From: Rhodovarius lipocyclicus
GTDB lineage: Bacteria > Pseudomonadota > Alphaproteobacteria > Acetobacterales > Acetobacteraceae
Reading direction: 5' to 3'
Assembly (NCBI RefSeq): GCF_009900765.1
Contig: NZ_JAAABL010000002.1
Span: forward strand, 124,001-188,000
Length of the DNA: 64,000 nucleotides
Below, in pieces: positions 25,027 to 33,258 of the stretch. Position numbers and translations under genes: made by a program. The notes beneath the pieces are model-generated. The model was not told where the DNA came from and did no database searches. It saw only the letters and a program-made list of their open reading frames with translations. The stretch's first letter is position 1; each line of letters begins with the position of its first letter.

Positions 25027-26973
25027 ATGCGTCGTGTTCTTCTCCTGGGTTCCACCGCCCTCGGCCTGTCCAGTGTCCTTGGGGCCGGCCCGGCCCTGGC
25101 CCAGATCGCCCTGCCCGATACCGTCATCACCGCCACCCGCGTGGCGACCGATGCGGAGCGCGTGCCGGTCGCCACCACCACCATCACCCGCCAGGATATC
25201 GAGGAGCGCGGCTACCAGTCCCTCTCCGAGGCGCTGGCCACCGTGCCCGGCCTGCGCCTGGTGCCGCAGGGCGGCCCCGGCACCCTGACCAGCGGCTTCT
25301 TCCGCGGCGCCAATTCCCGCCATGTGCAGGTGCTGCTGGATGGCGTTCCGCTGAATGATTCGGCCGATCCCAACGGCGCCTTCAACTTCGGATCCTTCAT
25401 GCTGGCCGGCATCGAGCGCATCGAGGTGCTGCGCGGCCCCGCCAGCTCGCTCTATGGCTCCAACGCCATCGGCGGCGTGGTGAACATCGTCACGCGCCGC
25501 GCCCCCACGGGCAAGGCGGCGGAGGTGTTCGGCTCCATCGCCGGCGGCACCCAGCGCACCCTGCGCGCGGATGGCGGCGTGGCGGGCACGGTCGGCGCCT
25601 TCGACTACCTGTTCGCCGCCCAGACCCTCTCGACCGAGGGCTTCAACATCACCCCGCAGCGCTTCACCTCCAGCCGGGGCGAGCGCGACGGCTATCGCGG
25701 CACGGCGGCGCTGGCGCGCCTGGGCTATCAGGTGAACCCCGATACCCGCATCGAGGGCACGATGCGCTGGCAGCAGGCCAATTACGGCCTGGACCGCTTC
25801 CTGGCCGACGACCCGAACTACAGCGCCGAGGACCGCCGCTGGTCCGGCCAGGTGCGGGCCGAGACGCGGCTGCTCGACGGGCTTTGGACCACGGGCCTGC
25901 GGGTGGGCTACACCGACGACCGCCGCCGCGCCGTGAACCTGCCGGACCAGTATTCCGCCAGCCGTACCGACGACCTGTATCGCGGCAGCCGGACCTTCGT
26001 GGATTGGGGCAACCAGGTGCGCCTGCCGGCGATCGGCGGCGTGGCCAATGACGGGCTGGTCAGCTTCGGCGTGAACTGGCAGCAGGAAACCAGCAACACC
26101 GCCTTCGGCAGCGTGCCCTTCCGCGGCGTCATCAACCGCAGCCAGGACAGCGCGGCGGGCTATGTCGCCGTGCAGTACCGCGCGCTGAACCGGCTGGATG
26201 TGTCGGCCGGCGGCCGGGTCGATTCCGTCGCGGGCTTCGGTGAGACGCCGACCTATCGCCTGGGCGTGGTGTACCACCTGCCGGAGGCCAACACCCGGCT
26301 GCGGGCGGCCATCGGCAGCGGCTTTGCGGCCCCCAGCCTGTTCCAGCGCTATGGCGTGCAGGGCACCTTCCGCGGCAACCCCGATCTGCGGCCCGAGCGC
26401 AGCACGAGCTGGGAATTCGGCGCGGATGTGGACGTGCCGGGCTTTGGCAATCCGCGCCTGGTCACGGCGGGCTTCACCTATTTCAACAGCCACTTCCGTG
26501 ACCTGATCAACAGCAACGCAACCTTCACCAGCTACACCAACGTGGCGCGCGCCAATATCGAGGGGGCCGAGTTCTCGGTGACCGGCCGCATTGCCCCCTG
26601 GCTGGAAGGCCGCGTCGGCTACACGCTGACCCGCGCCTTCGACAGCACGACCGACAAGCAGCTGTTGCGCCGGCCGCAGGATGTGGTGGCGCTGTCCGCG
26701 CGCATCCAGCCGATCCAGCGGCTGGTGATCGCGCCGGAACTGCTGCTGACAGGCCGCGCGGCGGATTACGTGTACACGAACAGCGGCGCTTCCTCCCGCC
26801 GGACCAACACGCCGGGCGGGACCACGGCGAACCTGACCGTCACCTATCAGGCGATGGACCAGGTGAGCCTGTTCCTGGAAGCGCGGAACCTGGGCAACAG
26901 CCGGTACGAGCCGACCAGCGGCTATGTGACCCCGGGCCGCAGCGTGCTGTTCGGCACGCGCTTCGCGCTGTGA
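25027..26973 (+). CDS. btuB: TonB-dependent vitamin B12 receptor (BtuB-like)
   Basis: 648 residues. A signal peptide ends at ALAQ; a TonB box follows (DTVITATR). The plug domain is clear (RQDIEERGYQSLSEALATVP ... IEVLRGPASSLYGSNAIGGVVNIVTRR), then a beta-barrel ending in an aromatic-hydrophobic strand (VLFGTRFAL). The upstream cobalamin riboswitch identifies the substrate class. A frame extension to 24916 runs back through the leader and is rejected: GGAG nine bases before the ATG at 25027 and the signal peptide fix the start. No B12 ABC transporter genes are nearby. Confidence 0.92.
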   Translation: MRRVLLLGSTALGLSSVLGAGPALAQIALPDTVITATRVATDAERVPVATTTITRQDIEERGYQSLSEALATVPGLRLVPQGGPGTLTSGFFRGANSRHVQVLLDGVPLNDSADPNGAFNFGSFMLAGIERIEVLRGPASSLYGSNAIGGVVNIVTRRAPTGKAAEVFGSIAGGTQRTLRADGGVAGTVGAFDYLFAAQTLSTEGFNITPQRFTSSRGERDGYRGTAALARLGYQVNPDTRIEGTMRWQQANYGLDRFLADDPNYSAEDRRWSGQVRAETRLLDGLWTTGLRVGYTDDRRRAVNLPDQYSASRTDDLYRGSRTFVDWGNQVRLPAIGGVANDGLVSFGVNWQQETSNTAFGSVPFRGVINRSQDSAAGYVAVQYRALNRLDVSAGGRVDSVAGFGETPTYRLGVVYHLPEANTRLRAAIGSGFAAPSLFQRYGVQGTFRGNPDLRPERSTSWEFGADVDVPGFGNPRLVTAGFTYFNSHFRDLINSNATFTSYTNVARANIEGAEFSVTGRIAPWLEGRVGYTLTRAFDSTTDKQLLRRPQDVVALSARIQPIQRLVIAPELLLTGRAADYVYTNSGASSRRTNTPGGTTANLTVTYQAMDQVSLFLEARNLGNSRYEPTSGYVTPGRSVLFGTRFAL

Positions 26974-27041
26974 CCCTGGTCTGAGAGGGGTGTGCCCCTC
27001 TCAGGCTTTCCCTGGCCGTGCCCCATGGGCCGGCCGGGGTT

Positions 27042-27485
27042 TTACCCCTTGCCCATCGGCACGCCTTCCGGCGCCCCGGAGCCCGCGCGGTAGCGATGGG
27101 TGCTGGCGCCATAGGCCACCACCTGCCCATCCTCGCCCTTCACCTCGCTGCGCGCGAAATAGACATTGCGCCCGGCGGTCACGAGCCGGCCCTCGGCGGT
27201 CAGCAGCGTGCCGATCGCGGCCTGGCCGGTGAAGCGGCAATCCAGGTCCAGCGTCACGCCGCGCCGCACATGGCCCGGCACCCCGCACCACAGCCCGGCG
27301 AAGGCGCCCGCCTGGTCCAGCAGGGACAGCGCCACGCCGCCATGGGCGATGCCGCTGCGGTTCGCGTGCTGGGGGCCCAGGCGGCATTGCAGCCGCACAT
27401 AGCCCTCCGACCACTCCATCACCTCGATGCCCAGCAGGTCGTGGTAGGGGGAATGGGTGGTGGCGTGGAAATCCGCGTCGTTCAC
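27042..27485 (-). CDS. PaaI-like thioesterase (hotdog fold)
   Basis: 147 residues. GIAHGGVALSLLDQAGAFAG is the hotdog helix with the catalytic HGG and Asp of PaaI-type acyl-CoA thioesterases; LDCRFTGQAAIGTL follows. Start is the GTG at 27485, overlapping the accA stop (GTGA, 27482-27485), so translation is coupled. It probably hydrolyses an acyl-CoA; the link to acetyl-CoA carboxylase suggests fatty-acid related turnover, which is inference. Confidence 0.85.
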   Translation of the reverse strand: MNDADFHATTHSPYHDLLGIEVMEWSEGYVRLQCRLGPQHANRSGIAHGGVALSLLDQAGAFAGLWCGVPGHVRRGVTLDLDCRFTGQAAIGTLLTAEGRLVTAGRNVYFARSEVKGEDGQVVAYGASTHRYRAGSGAPEGVPMGKG

Positions 27486-28438
27486 AGCGTGGCGGTCCGG
27501 CCCATGTCCAGGAACTTCTCCCGCCGGCGGATGCGCAGGGAGGCACCGTCCAGCGCCAGCAGCGGCTCCAGCGCGGCGGCGACGGCATTGCCCACGGCGT
27601 CCATCGCGGCTTCCCGGGCGCGGTGGGCGCCGCCCATCGGCTCGGGCACCACCGTGTCCACCAGGTTCAGCTTCTTCAGGTCGTCTGCGGTCAGGCGCAG
27701 GGCCTCGGCGGCGGTGCTGGCCTGGGCCGCGTCGCGCCACAGGATGGAGGCGCAGCCCTCCGGGCTGATCACCGAATAGATCGCGTGCTCCAGCATCAGC
27801 ACCCGGTCGGCGGCGGCCAGCGCGATGGCGCCGCCGGAACCGCCCTCACCGATGATGGTGGCCACGAAGGGCACGGGGGCTTCGAGCCCTGCCTCGATGG
27901 AGCGCGCGATGGCCTCCGCCTGGCCGCGCGCCTCGGCCTCGATGCCGGGGAAGGCGCCGGAGGTATCGACGAAGGACAGGATGGGCAGGCCGAAGCGGCC
28001 GGCGAGTTCCATGATGCGGCGGGCCTTGCGATAGCCCTCCGGCTTGGCCATGCCGAAATTGTGCTTCACGCGGGTTTCGGTGTCGTGGCCCTTCTCGGTG
28101 CCCAGCACGGCCACGGCCCGGCCACGGAACCGGCCGATGCCGCCGATGACGGCGGCATCGTCGGCGAAGGCGCGGTCGCCGGCCAGGGGCGTGAAGCCCT
28201 GGATCAGGTGGGCCACGTAATCCAGCGCCTTGGGGCGCTCGGGGTGGCGGGCCACCTGGGCCTTCTGCCAGGGCGTCAGCTTGGCATAGGTCGCGGCGAG
28301 GAGTTTCTGCGCCTTGTCCTGCAGGCGTCCGACCTCCTCGGCCACATCGATGCCGCCGGCATCGGTGGTCCGCCGCAACTCCTCCACCTTGCCCGCCAGC
28401 TCGGCGAGGGGCTTCTCGAATTCGAGGAAATGACTCAT
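27482..28438 (-). CDS. accA: Acetyl-CoA carboxylase carboxyltransferase subunit alpha
   Basis: 318 residues, the usual size. FLEFEKPLAELAGKVEELR at the N-terminus, GDRAFADDAAVIGGIGRF, GMAKPEGYRKARRIMELA, TIIGEGGSGGAIALA and SVISPEGCASILWRDAAQA are the conserved AccA blocks. With AccD it transfers carboxyl from carboxybiotin to acetyl-CoA, the committed step of fatty acid synthesis. accD is elsewhere. It leads an operon with the thioesterase. Confidence 0.97.
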   Translation of the reverse strand: MSHFLEFEKPLAELAGKVEELRRTTDAGGIDVAEEVGRLQDKAQKLLAATYAKLTPWQKAQVARHPERPKALDYVAHLIQGFTPLAGDRAFADDAAVIGGIGRFRGRAVAVLGTEKGHDTETRVKHNFGMAKPEGYRKARRIMELAGRFGLPILSFVDTSGAFPGIEAEARGQAEAIARSIEAGLEAPVPFVATIIGEGGSGGAIALAAADRVLMLEHAIYSVISPEGCASILWRDAAQASTAAEALRLTADDLKKLNLVDTVVPEPMGGAHRAREAAMDAVGNAVAAALEPLLALDGASLRIRRREKFLDMGRTATL

Positions 28439-28526
28439 GCGCGCCGGGTATCAGTTTTTGGCGCGCCGCGCCATGCCATGGTGGCGGGGGAAGGCTGTGG
28501 CATGTGCTTGCATCATAAATTCATGT

Positions 28527-28573
28527 TGCGTCGCACAAAATGCTTTGACGTCATCTGAATGAACGGCTAGAAA
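28527..28573 (+). promoter_or_regulatory. Phasin promoter with upstream palindrome
   Basis: TTGACG (28545-28550) and TAGAAA (28568-28573) are separated by 17 bp. Directly upstream the 9-bp palindrome TGCGTCGCA (28527-28535) lies in an AT-rich patch and could be a repressor site of the PhaR type; that link is inference. GGAGGA precedes the ATG. Confidence 0.55.
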
Positions 28574-28602
28574 ACTGAACCGTTTCGTTCGGAGGAAGCC
28601 CC

Positions 28603-29016
28603 ATGCCCACACCCCACGAAGAGTTCATGAAGATGTTCGGTGAGTTCCGCATGCCCGCCATGCCGGATTTCCAGGCCCTGGCCGAAGCCCAGCGCAAGAA
28701 CATCGAGGCCATCGCGGCCGCCAACAAGATCGCGATCGAGGGTGCGCAGGCCGTGGCCCGCCGTCAGATCGAGATCCTGCAATCCTCCGTCTCCGAGATC
28801 AGCGACGCGGTGCAGACCGTGACGCGTGAGGAGAGCCCGACGGGTAAGGTCGCCCGCCAGACGGATCTCATCAAGTCCAGCTACGAGAAGGCCGTTTCCA
28901 ACGTGAAGGAACTGACGGACCTGATGCAGAAGTCCAACACCGAGGCGCTGGGCCTGCTGAACGCCCGTTTCAGCGCGGCGCTGGACGAAATGAAGACGGC
29001 CGTTTCCAAGGGCTGA
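28603..29016 (+). CDS. Phasin family protein
   Basis: 137 residues, almost entirely helical and Ala/Gln-rich without cysteines. FMKMFGEFRMPAMPDFQAL and AEAQRKNIEAIAAANKIAIE are the start of a phasin_2-like domain, followed by heptad-like helices and LTDLMQKSNTEALGLLNAR. Phasins coat polyhydroxyalkanoate granules and limit their size. It has its own promoter, a good ribosome site (GGAGGA) and a strong terminator, which fits high expression. PHA synthase genes are not in the window. Confidence 0.92.
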   Translation: MPTPHEEFMKMFGEFRMPAMPDFQALAEAQRKNIEAIAAANKIAIEGAQAVARRQIEILQSSVSEISDAVQTVTREESPTGKVARQTDLIKSSYEKAVSNVKELTDLMQKSNTEALGLLNARFSAALDEMKTAVSKG

Positions 29017-29043
29017 ACAGACGCGGCTTTCCGTGGATTTTGG

Positions 29044-29070
29044 GCGGGCCCCCCGGGGCCCGCTTTTTTT
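29044..29070 (+). terminator. Rho-independent terminator of the phasin gene
   Basis: GCGGGCCCCCCGGGGCCCGC (29044-29063) folds into a GC stem followed by seven T residues (29064-29070), the clearest intrinsic terminator on the plus strand of this window. Confidence 0.85.
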
Positions 29071-29264
29071 GTGCCCGGGCCCTGGCCATTCCCCACCCCG
29101 GAGGCCGGCAAGGGCGCCGGAAAGCATCCTGGGGGGCGGGGGGTGTTCCCGGCATTACCTCTGTAACAAAGGGGGGCATCCAGGCCGGATTCCTGCCTAC
29201 CCCCGGGGGGGACGCGAAAAATATTCGGCAGGGGGGACAAAGCCCCTTGCAAGGGGGGGGCAGG

Positions 29265-29510
29265 CCGCGTATCTGCCGCCTCGAAGACGCAGTACGCACG
29301 TGCCTCTGGCCCCAGGCCCACGGAGCTCGGCCCGCAATATGGCCCTGCCACCGCGGCGCAAGGTTTACGCAACGACGTCAAGCGTTCTGGCAACCCCGAC
29401 CGGTTCAACCCGGGCGGTTCTCTCTTGGTCGCTGGTTCGTTCGACCGTTCGTCAACTTGGGCCTTCCGGTCATACCCGGCTGGTTCCGCAATGGAATTGG
29501 GGGTGGTGCG
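29265..29510 (+). promoter_or_regulatory. Long structured leader of ornithine decarboxylase (possible speF RNA motif)
   Basis: The 440-nt stretch between the phasin terminator and the decarboxylase ATG has no supported gene. Its first part holds the palindrome CCCCTTGCAAGGGG (29243-29256); the last 150 nt are rich in GGTTC/CGACC-type complementary segments. Alphaproteobacterial ornithine decarboxylase genes are known to follow the speF RNA motif, so a cis-acting leader is expected here; I cannot confirm the motif by eye. Confidence 0.35.
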
Positions 29511-30641
29511 ATGACCCAGAAGGTCGCTCGCTATCTCGCTGAGATGTCGCCCGCTACACCGTGCCTCGTCATGGACGTGGACCGCGTGGAGGGTAACTTC
29601 CGGCGCCTGCAGGGTGCGCTGCCGAACGCGCGCATCTATTACGCCGTGAAGGCCAACCCGGCCGCCCCGATCCTGGAGCGGCTGACGGGTCTTGGCTCCT
29701 TCTTCGATGCCGCTTCCTGGCAGGAAGTGCAGATGTGCCTGGCCGCCGGCGCGGCTGCCGAGCATGTCAGCTACGGCAACACTATCAAGAAGGAGCGCGA
29801 CATCGCGGCGGCCTTCGCGGCCGGTGTGCGCATGTTCGCCTTCGACAGCGAGCCGGAGCTTCGCAAGATCGCGCGTGCCGCCCCGGGCAGCCGCGTCTAT
29901 TGCCGCATCTTCGTCGAGAACGAAGGTGCGGAATGGCCGCTGTCCAAGAAGTTCGGCTGCGAAGTCGATATGGCGAAGCGCCTGATGGTGCTGGCCGGCG
30001 ATCTGGGGCTGGATGCCTATGGCATCTCCTTCCATGTCGGCAGCCAGCAGACCTCCGCCGCGCCGTACCGCTCCGCGATCGCCAAGGTCGCCACCGTGTT
30101 CACGGATCTGGCCGCGGCCGGCGTGAAGCTGCGCATGGTGAACCTCGGCGGTGGCTACCCTGTCCGCTACAAGTCCGAAGTGCCTGAGATCCAGGAGATC
30201 GGCGAAGCCGTGATGGGTGCCTTCGCCGAGCATTTCGGCAATGACCTGCCCGAGATCGTGATCGAGCCCGGCCGCTTCCTGGTGGCCGATGCCGGCACCG
30301 TCTGCACGGAAGTGGTGCTCGTTTCCCGCAAGGGCGAGAACGACCCGGTGCGCTGGGTGTACCTGGACATTGGCCGTTTCGGCGGCCTGGCCGAGACCGA
30401 GGGCGAGGCCATCCGCTACACGCTGCGCACGCCGCGTGATGGCGAGGCCGAGGGCCCGGTGACCATCGCCGGCCCCACCTGCGACAGCGTGGACACGCTG
30501 TACGAGAAGTCGAACTACCGGCTGCCCTTGGGCCTGACGGACGGCGACCGCATCGAGATCCTCTCGACCGGCGCCTATGTCACCACCTATGCCAGCCAGA
30601 AGTTCAACGGCTTCGCGCCGCTGGAAGAACACTACATCTGA
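29511..30641 (+). CDS. Ornithine (lysine/ornithine) decarboxylase, alanine-racemase fold
   Basis: 376 residues, fold-type III PLP enzyme of the alphaproteobacterial and eukaryotic-like ODC group. YYAVKANPAAP holds the PLP lysine, SFHVGSQ and GGGYPV bind cofactor phosphate, EPGRFLVADAG is conserved, and GPTCDSVDTL supplies the catalytic Cys from the partner subunit. It makes putrescine (possibly cadaverine too). Frame is open upstream to 29040, but the start is set by the family N-terminus (ATPCLVMD). An Lrp-type regulator gene follows downstream. Confidence 0.95.
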   Translation: MTQKVARYLAEMSPATPCLVMDVDRVEGNFRRLQGALPNARIYYAVKANPAAPILERLTGLGSFFDAASWQEVQMCLAAGAAAEHVSYGNTIKKERDIAAAFAAGVRMFAFDSEPELRKIARAAPGSRVYCRIFVENEGAEWPLSKKFGCEVDMAKRLMVLAGDLGLDAYGISFHVGSQQTSAAPYRSAIAKVATVFTDLAAAGVKLRMVNLGGGYPVRYKSEVPEIQEIGEAVMGAFAEHFGNDLPEIVIEPGRFLVADAGTVCTEVVLVSRKGENDPVRWVYLDIGRFGGLAETEGEAIRYTLRTPRDGEAEGPVTIAGPTCDSVDTLYEKSNYRLPLGLTDGDRIEILSTGAYVTTYASQKFNGFAPLEEHYI

Positions 30642-30646
30642 TGCCT

Positions 30647-30664
30647 GTGGCCCGCGGGGGCCAC
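30647..30664 (+). terminator. Hairpin after ornithine decarboxylase
   Basis: GTGGCCC (30647-30653) and GGGCCAC (30658-30664) with loop GCGG, 5 bases after the stop codon; no T-tract. A second inverted pair AGGGGCCGG/CCGGCCCCT (30808-30816/30842-30850) lies in the otherwise empty gap before the Lrp gene. Confidence 0.45.
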
Positions 30665-30926
30665 GGAGACCGGATGCTGTAAGCCGATCACCCATCGGGG
30701 CTTGTGCGCCGTCCTGGCTTTGCCGGGGCGTGCCCGGCTTGGCGGGGAGGGAGCCGCTTGGCGGCCCTTCCCTGGCCACGGGCTGTGCCAGTTCGCGATG
30801 GGTTGCAAGGGGCCGGCGGCGCGTGGGATTCCATGCTGCCACCGGCCCCTCTGCATTTCTGGGTCCCGCATTTTTCGGGAACGAAATTTCCTTTCCAGAA
30901 CCACCTAGGCAAGATAGAGTACGGTC

Positions 30927-31400
30927 ATGGACGAGATTGACCGAAAGATTGCCATTGCGGTGCAGTATGACGGCGCCGCGGGCCTCGCCGAGTTGGCGAA
31001 GATCGCGGGGCTCTCGGTCTCCGCCACCGCGGAGCGGCAGAAGCGCCTTGAGGAGCGCGGCGTGATCCGTGGCTGGCATGCGGCGCTGGACCCGGTGCTG
31101 GTCGGCTGCCCTTTGCTGGCCTTCGTGCGGCTGGCGCTGAAGCCGGGCAGTGGCGAGGCCGCCTTCCGCGCCTCGATGCAGGAGCATGAGGCGGTGCTGG
31201 AATGCCACCACATGACCGGCAACTGGTCCTATCTGCTGAAGCTGCGCTTTCCGGACATGGCGGGGCTGGAGGCCTTCGTCACCGCCGAGTTGCGCAGCCT
31301 GGCGGGGCTGGAGCGGCTGGCGGTGGATGTGGCGCTGTCCTCGGTGAAGGAGACCCGGCTGCTGCCGGTGGCCCCGGTTTCCGAGGACGAGGATCACTGA
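30927..31400 (+). CDS. Lrp/AsnC family transcriptional regulator
   Basis: 157 residues. N-terminal helix-turn-helix (LAELAKIAGLSVSATAERQKRLEERGVIRG) and a C-terminal RAM ligand domain (VLECHHMTGNWSYLLKLRF). These proteins respond to amino acids. A small symmetric element TTTCG-GGAA-CGAAA (30873-30886) lies upstream and could be its own site. It follows ornithine decarboxylase by 285 bp, so regulation of that gene or of polyamine precursors is possible but unproven. Confidence 0.9.
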   Translation: MDEIDRKIAIAVQYDGAAGLAELAKIAGLSVSATAERQKRLEERGVIRGWHAALDPVLVGCPLLAFVRLALKPGSGEAAFRASMQEHEAVLECHHMTGNWSYLLKLRFPDMAGLEAFVTAELRSLAGLERLAVDVALSSVKETRLLPVAPVSEDEDH

Positions 31401-31421
31401 GGGAGGCCGAAGCCTCCCTTT
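31401..31421 (+). terminator. Terminator between the Lrp regulator and the TAXI gene
   Basis: GGGAGGC (31401-31407), loop CGAA, GCCTCCC (31412-31418), followed by TTTGTTATTTT. It starts right at the Lrp stop codon and is probably used in both directions. Confidence 0.7.
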
Positions 31422-31427
31422 GTTATT

Positions 31428-32405
31428 TTACAGGGTAGCGCCCTGGGCGCGCCAGAATGCCTCGGCGGCGGGGTGCCAGGGCACGCCGGCGGCGGCGGTC
31501 TTCTGCACGGCCAGGGTGAAATCCCGCGCGGCGGAATGCACGCGGGCCCAGTCCTCCCGGTTCTGCCACATCACGTCCAGGATCTTGCGGACGGTATCCG
31601 CCGGCATGTCCTCACGCACCGCGATGATGTTGGCGACCGAGAGCTGGCGATTCGGCGTGGTCTGGCCCGGATAGGTGCCGGCCGGGATCTCCTCGGCGAA
31701 ATAGACCGGGCCGTTCTTCTCCACGATGCGCGCGGCCAGATCCGCGTGGTCGATCAGCACCAGCTGCGTGCCGGGCGTCGCCGCCAGGTCGGTGATCGCG
31801 CTGGTCGGCACGCCGGAGACGAAGAAATAGGCGTCGATCTTGCCGTCGCGGATCGCCGCCGTACTCTCGGCCGGGGAAAGCCGTTCACGGCCGCGGAAAT
31901 CGCGGTTCAGATCCAGCCCGGCGGCCTCGATCACGCGCTGGGCGAACAGCTCCGTGGCCGATTGCGGGGCGCCGGTGGAGATCCGCTTGCCCTTCAGATC
32001 CGCCATCGTGCGGATGTTGCGGTCGGCGGTCGTCACGATCTGCATGCGGTTGGTGTAGAGCACCGCGATGGCGCGGGTAGGCACCACCCGGCCGCGGAAC
32101 TGCCCGGCGCCACGGACGGAATCGACCGCCGCATCCACCTGGCCGAACACGATCTGCGCGCGGTTGGCGCCCAGCAGCTGGAAATTGGCGGTGGAGCCGG
32201 CCGTCACCTCGGCCGTCGCGGCCGAGCCCGGGATGGCGCGGGTGATGTAGTTCGCCAGCGCCCCGCCCAGCGGATAGTACACGCCGCCCGTGGTGCCGGT
32301 GGCGATGGAGAATTGCAGGTTCTGGGCCTGGGCGTGGCCGATGAAGGGCAGGGCGAGGCCGGCACCCAGCAGGGCACGGCGCGGCGCGGTGATGGAACGC
32401 TTCAT
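31428..32405 (-). CDS. TAXI family solute-binding protein (TRAP-type)
   Basis: 325 residues. RRALLGAGLALPFIGHAQA is a signal peptide with a twin-arginine start; the mature part has the TAXI hallmarks IATGTTGGVYYPLGGALA and TAGSTANFQLL near the N-terminus and KGKRISTGAPQSATE. It binds an organic acid or similar solute in the periplasm. ATG at 32405 is chosen for GGAGGA upstream; the frame extends to 32456. The TRAP membrane subunit that would use it is absent here. Divergent from the CBS-BON gene. Confidence 0.9.
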   Translation of the reverse strand: MKRSITAPRRALLGAGLALPFIGHAQAQNLQFSIATGTTGGVYYPLGGALANYITRAIPGSAATAEVTAGSTANFQLLGANRAQIVFGQVDAAVDSVRGAGQFRGRVVPTRAIAVLYTNRMQIVTTADRNIRTMADLKGKRISTGAPQSATELFAQRVIEAAGLDLNRDFRGRERLSPAESTAAIRDGKIDAYFFVSGVPTSAITDLAATPGTQLVLIDHADLAARIVEKNGPVYFAEEIPAGTYPGQTTPNRQLSVANIIAVREDMPADTVRKILDVMWQNREDWARVHSAARDFTLAVQKTAAAGVPWHPAAEAFWRAQGATL

Positions 32406-32488
32406 GGTTATTTCCTCCGGCGCGACAGGCGCCTTTCTTGAGAAAAGTTTAGGCATGGGTCTGTCCGGTTGAAAGCCCTTTCCTGGGG

Positions 32489-32530
32489 TTGATTCGTATC
32501 AAGGCGCGGCGGCGCCAGCCCCGCCATGAT
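32489..32530 (+). promoter_or_regulatory. FNR/FixK-type box and class II promoter of the CBS-BON gene
   Basis: TTGATTCGTATCAA (32489-32502) is a perfect TTGAT-N4-ATCAA site. CATGAT (32525-32530) can serve as -10, giving a transcription start near 32537 and placing the box centre at -41.5, the classical position for FNR/FixK activation. Confidence 0.75.
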
Positions 32531-32556
32531 CCCCCGAGATCCCGAGGAGGTTTCCG

Positions 32557-33258
32557 ATGAACGCTATGCCGAAGGCAAAGGAGCTGATGACGCGCAGCGT
32601 CATCGCCATCAGCCCCGATATGAGTGTCGATGCCGTCGCCCGGCTGCTGGCCGGGCGCGGCATTTCCGCCGCCCCCGTGCTGGACAAGGCCGGCCATGTG
32701 CTGGGCGTGGTGACGGAGGCGGACCTGATCGCCCGCCTGGCCGGGCTGAAGGACCCTCCGATCGGCTTCTTCCGCAGCCTGTTCACGGACCCCGAGGCAC
32801 GGGCCGAACGCTATGCCCGCACCCATGGCGTCACCGCCCGTGACATCATGACGGAGGGCGCCATCTTCGTCGGCCCGGATGCGACCGCCGATGAGATCGC
32901 CCATCTGATGGAAGAAAAGCACATCCGCCGCGTGCTGGTGCTGGAGGATGGCAAGCTGCTCGGCATCGTCTCCCGCGCTGATCTGCTGCGGGCGCTGGTC
33001 GATCCTGTGACCATCCCGCAGGAACTGCCGGATGCCGAGATCCGTGAGGCGGTGCTGACCGCCATGAAGCGTGAGCCCTGGGCCAACGGCTTCTACACCA
33101 CCGTACAGGTGGAGGAGGGCGTGGTCCGTTTCGAGGGCTTCGTGCAGCATGAGGGCATTCGCCGTGGCCTGCAGGTGCTGGCCATGAACGTGCCGGGCGT
33201 GCGCGCCGTGCTGGACAACACCCAGCCGATGCCCGCGGGGATGATGGCCGCCGTCTAA
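32557..33258 (+). CDS. CBS-pair and BON domain protein
   Basis: 233 residues. Two CBS motifs (MTRSVIAISPDMSVDAVARLL and DIMTEGAIFVGPDATADEIA, with VLGVVTEADLI and LLGIVSRADLL) form an adenine-nucleotide binding Bateman module; the C-terminal third (EIREAVLTAMKREPW ... GVVRFEGFV) is a BON domain. Such proteins are often low-oxygen or stress induced. The perfect FNR/FixK box upstream supports this. CGAGGAGG is a strong ribosome site. Its stop codon overlaps that of the convergent peptidase gene (CTAA, 33255-33258). Confidence 0.92.
   Translation: MNAMPKAKELMTRSVIAISPDMSVDAVARLLAGRGISAAPVLDKAGHVLGVVTEADLIARLAGLKDPPIGFFRSLFTDPEARAERYARTHGVTARDIMTEGAIFVGPDATADEIAHLMEEKHIRRVLVLEDGKLLGIVSRADLLRALVDPVTIPQELPDAEIREAVLTAMKREPWANGFYTTVQVEEGVVRFEGFVQHEGIRRGLQVLAMNVPGVRAVLDNTQPMPAGMMAAV

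Noticed and set aside
29040-29510. In-frame extension of ornithine decarboxylase by 157 codons
   Set aside because: It overlaps the phasin terminator and lacks family similarity; the enzyme N-terminus fits at 29511.
29339-29542. A 67-codon frame overlapping the decarboxylase start, as a possible leader peptide
   Set aside because: No ribosome site, and it is too long and unconserved in appearance to claim; kept only as a note in the leader finding.
28881-31397. An 838-codon minus-strand frame covering the phasin terminator, decarboxylase and Lrp gene
   Set aside because: Frame is open only because of high GC; it lies antisense to well-supported genes and has no domain or start site.
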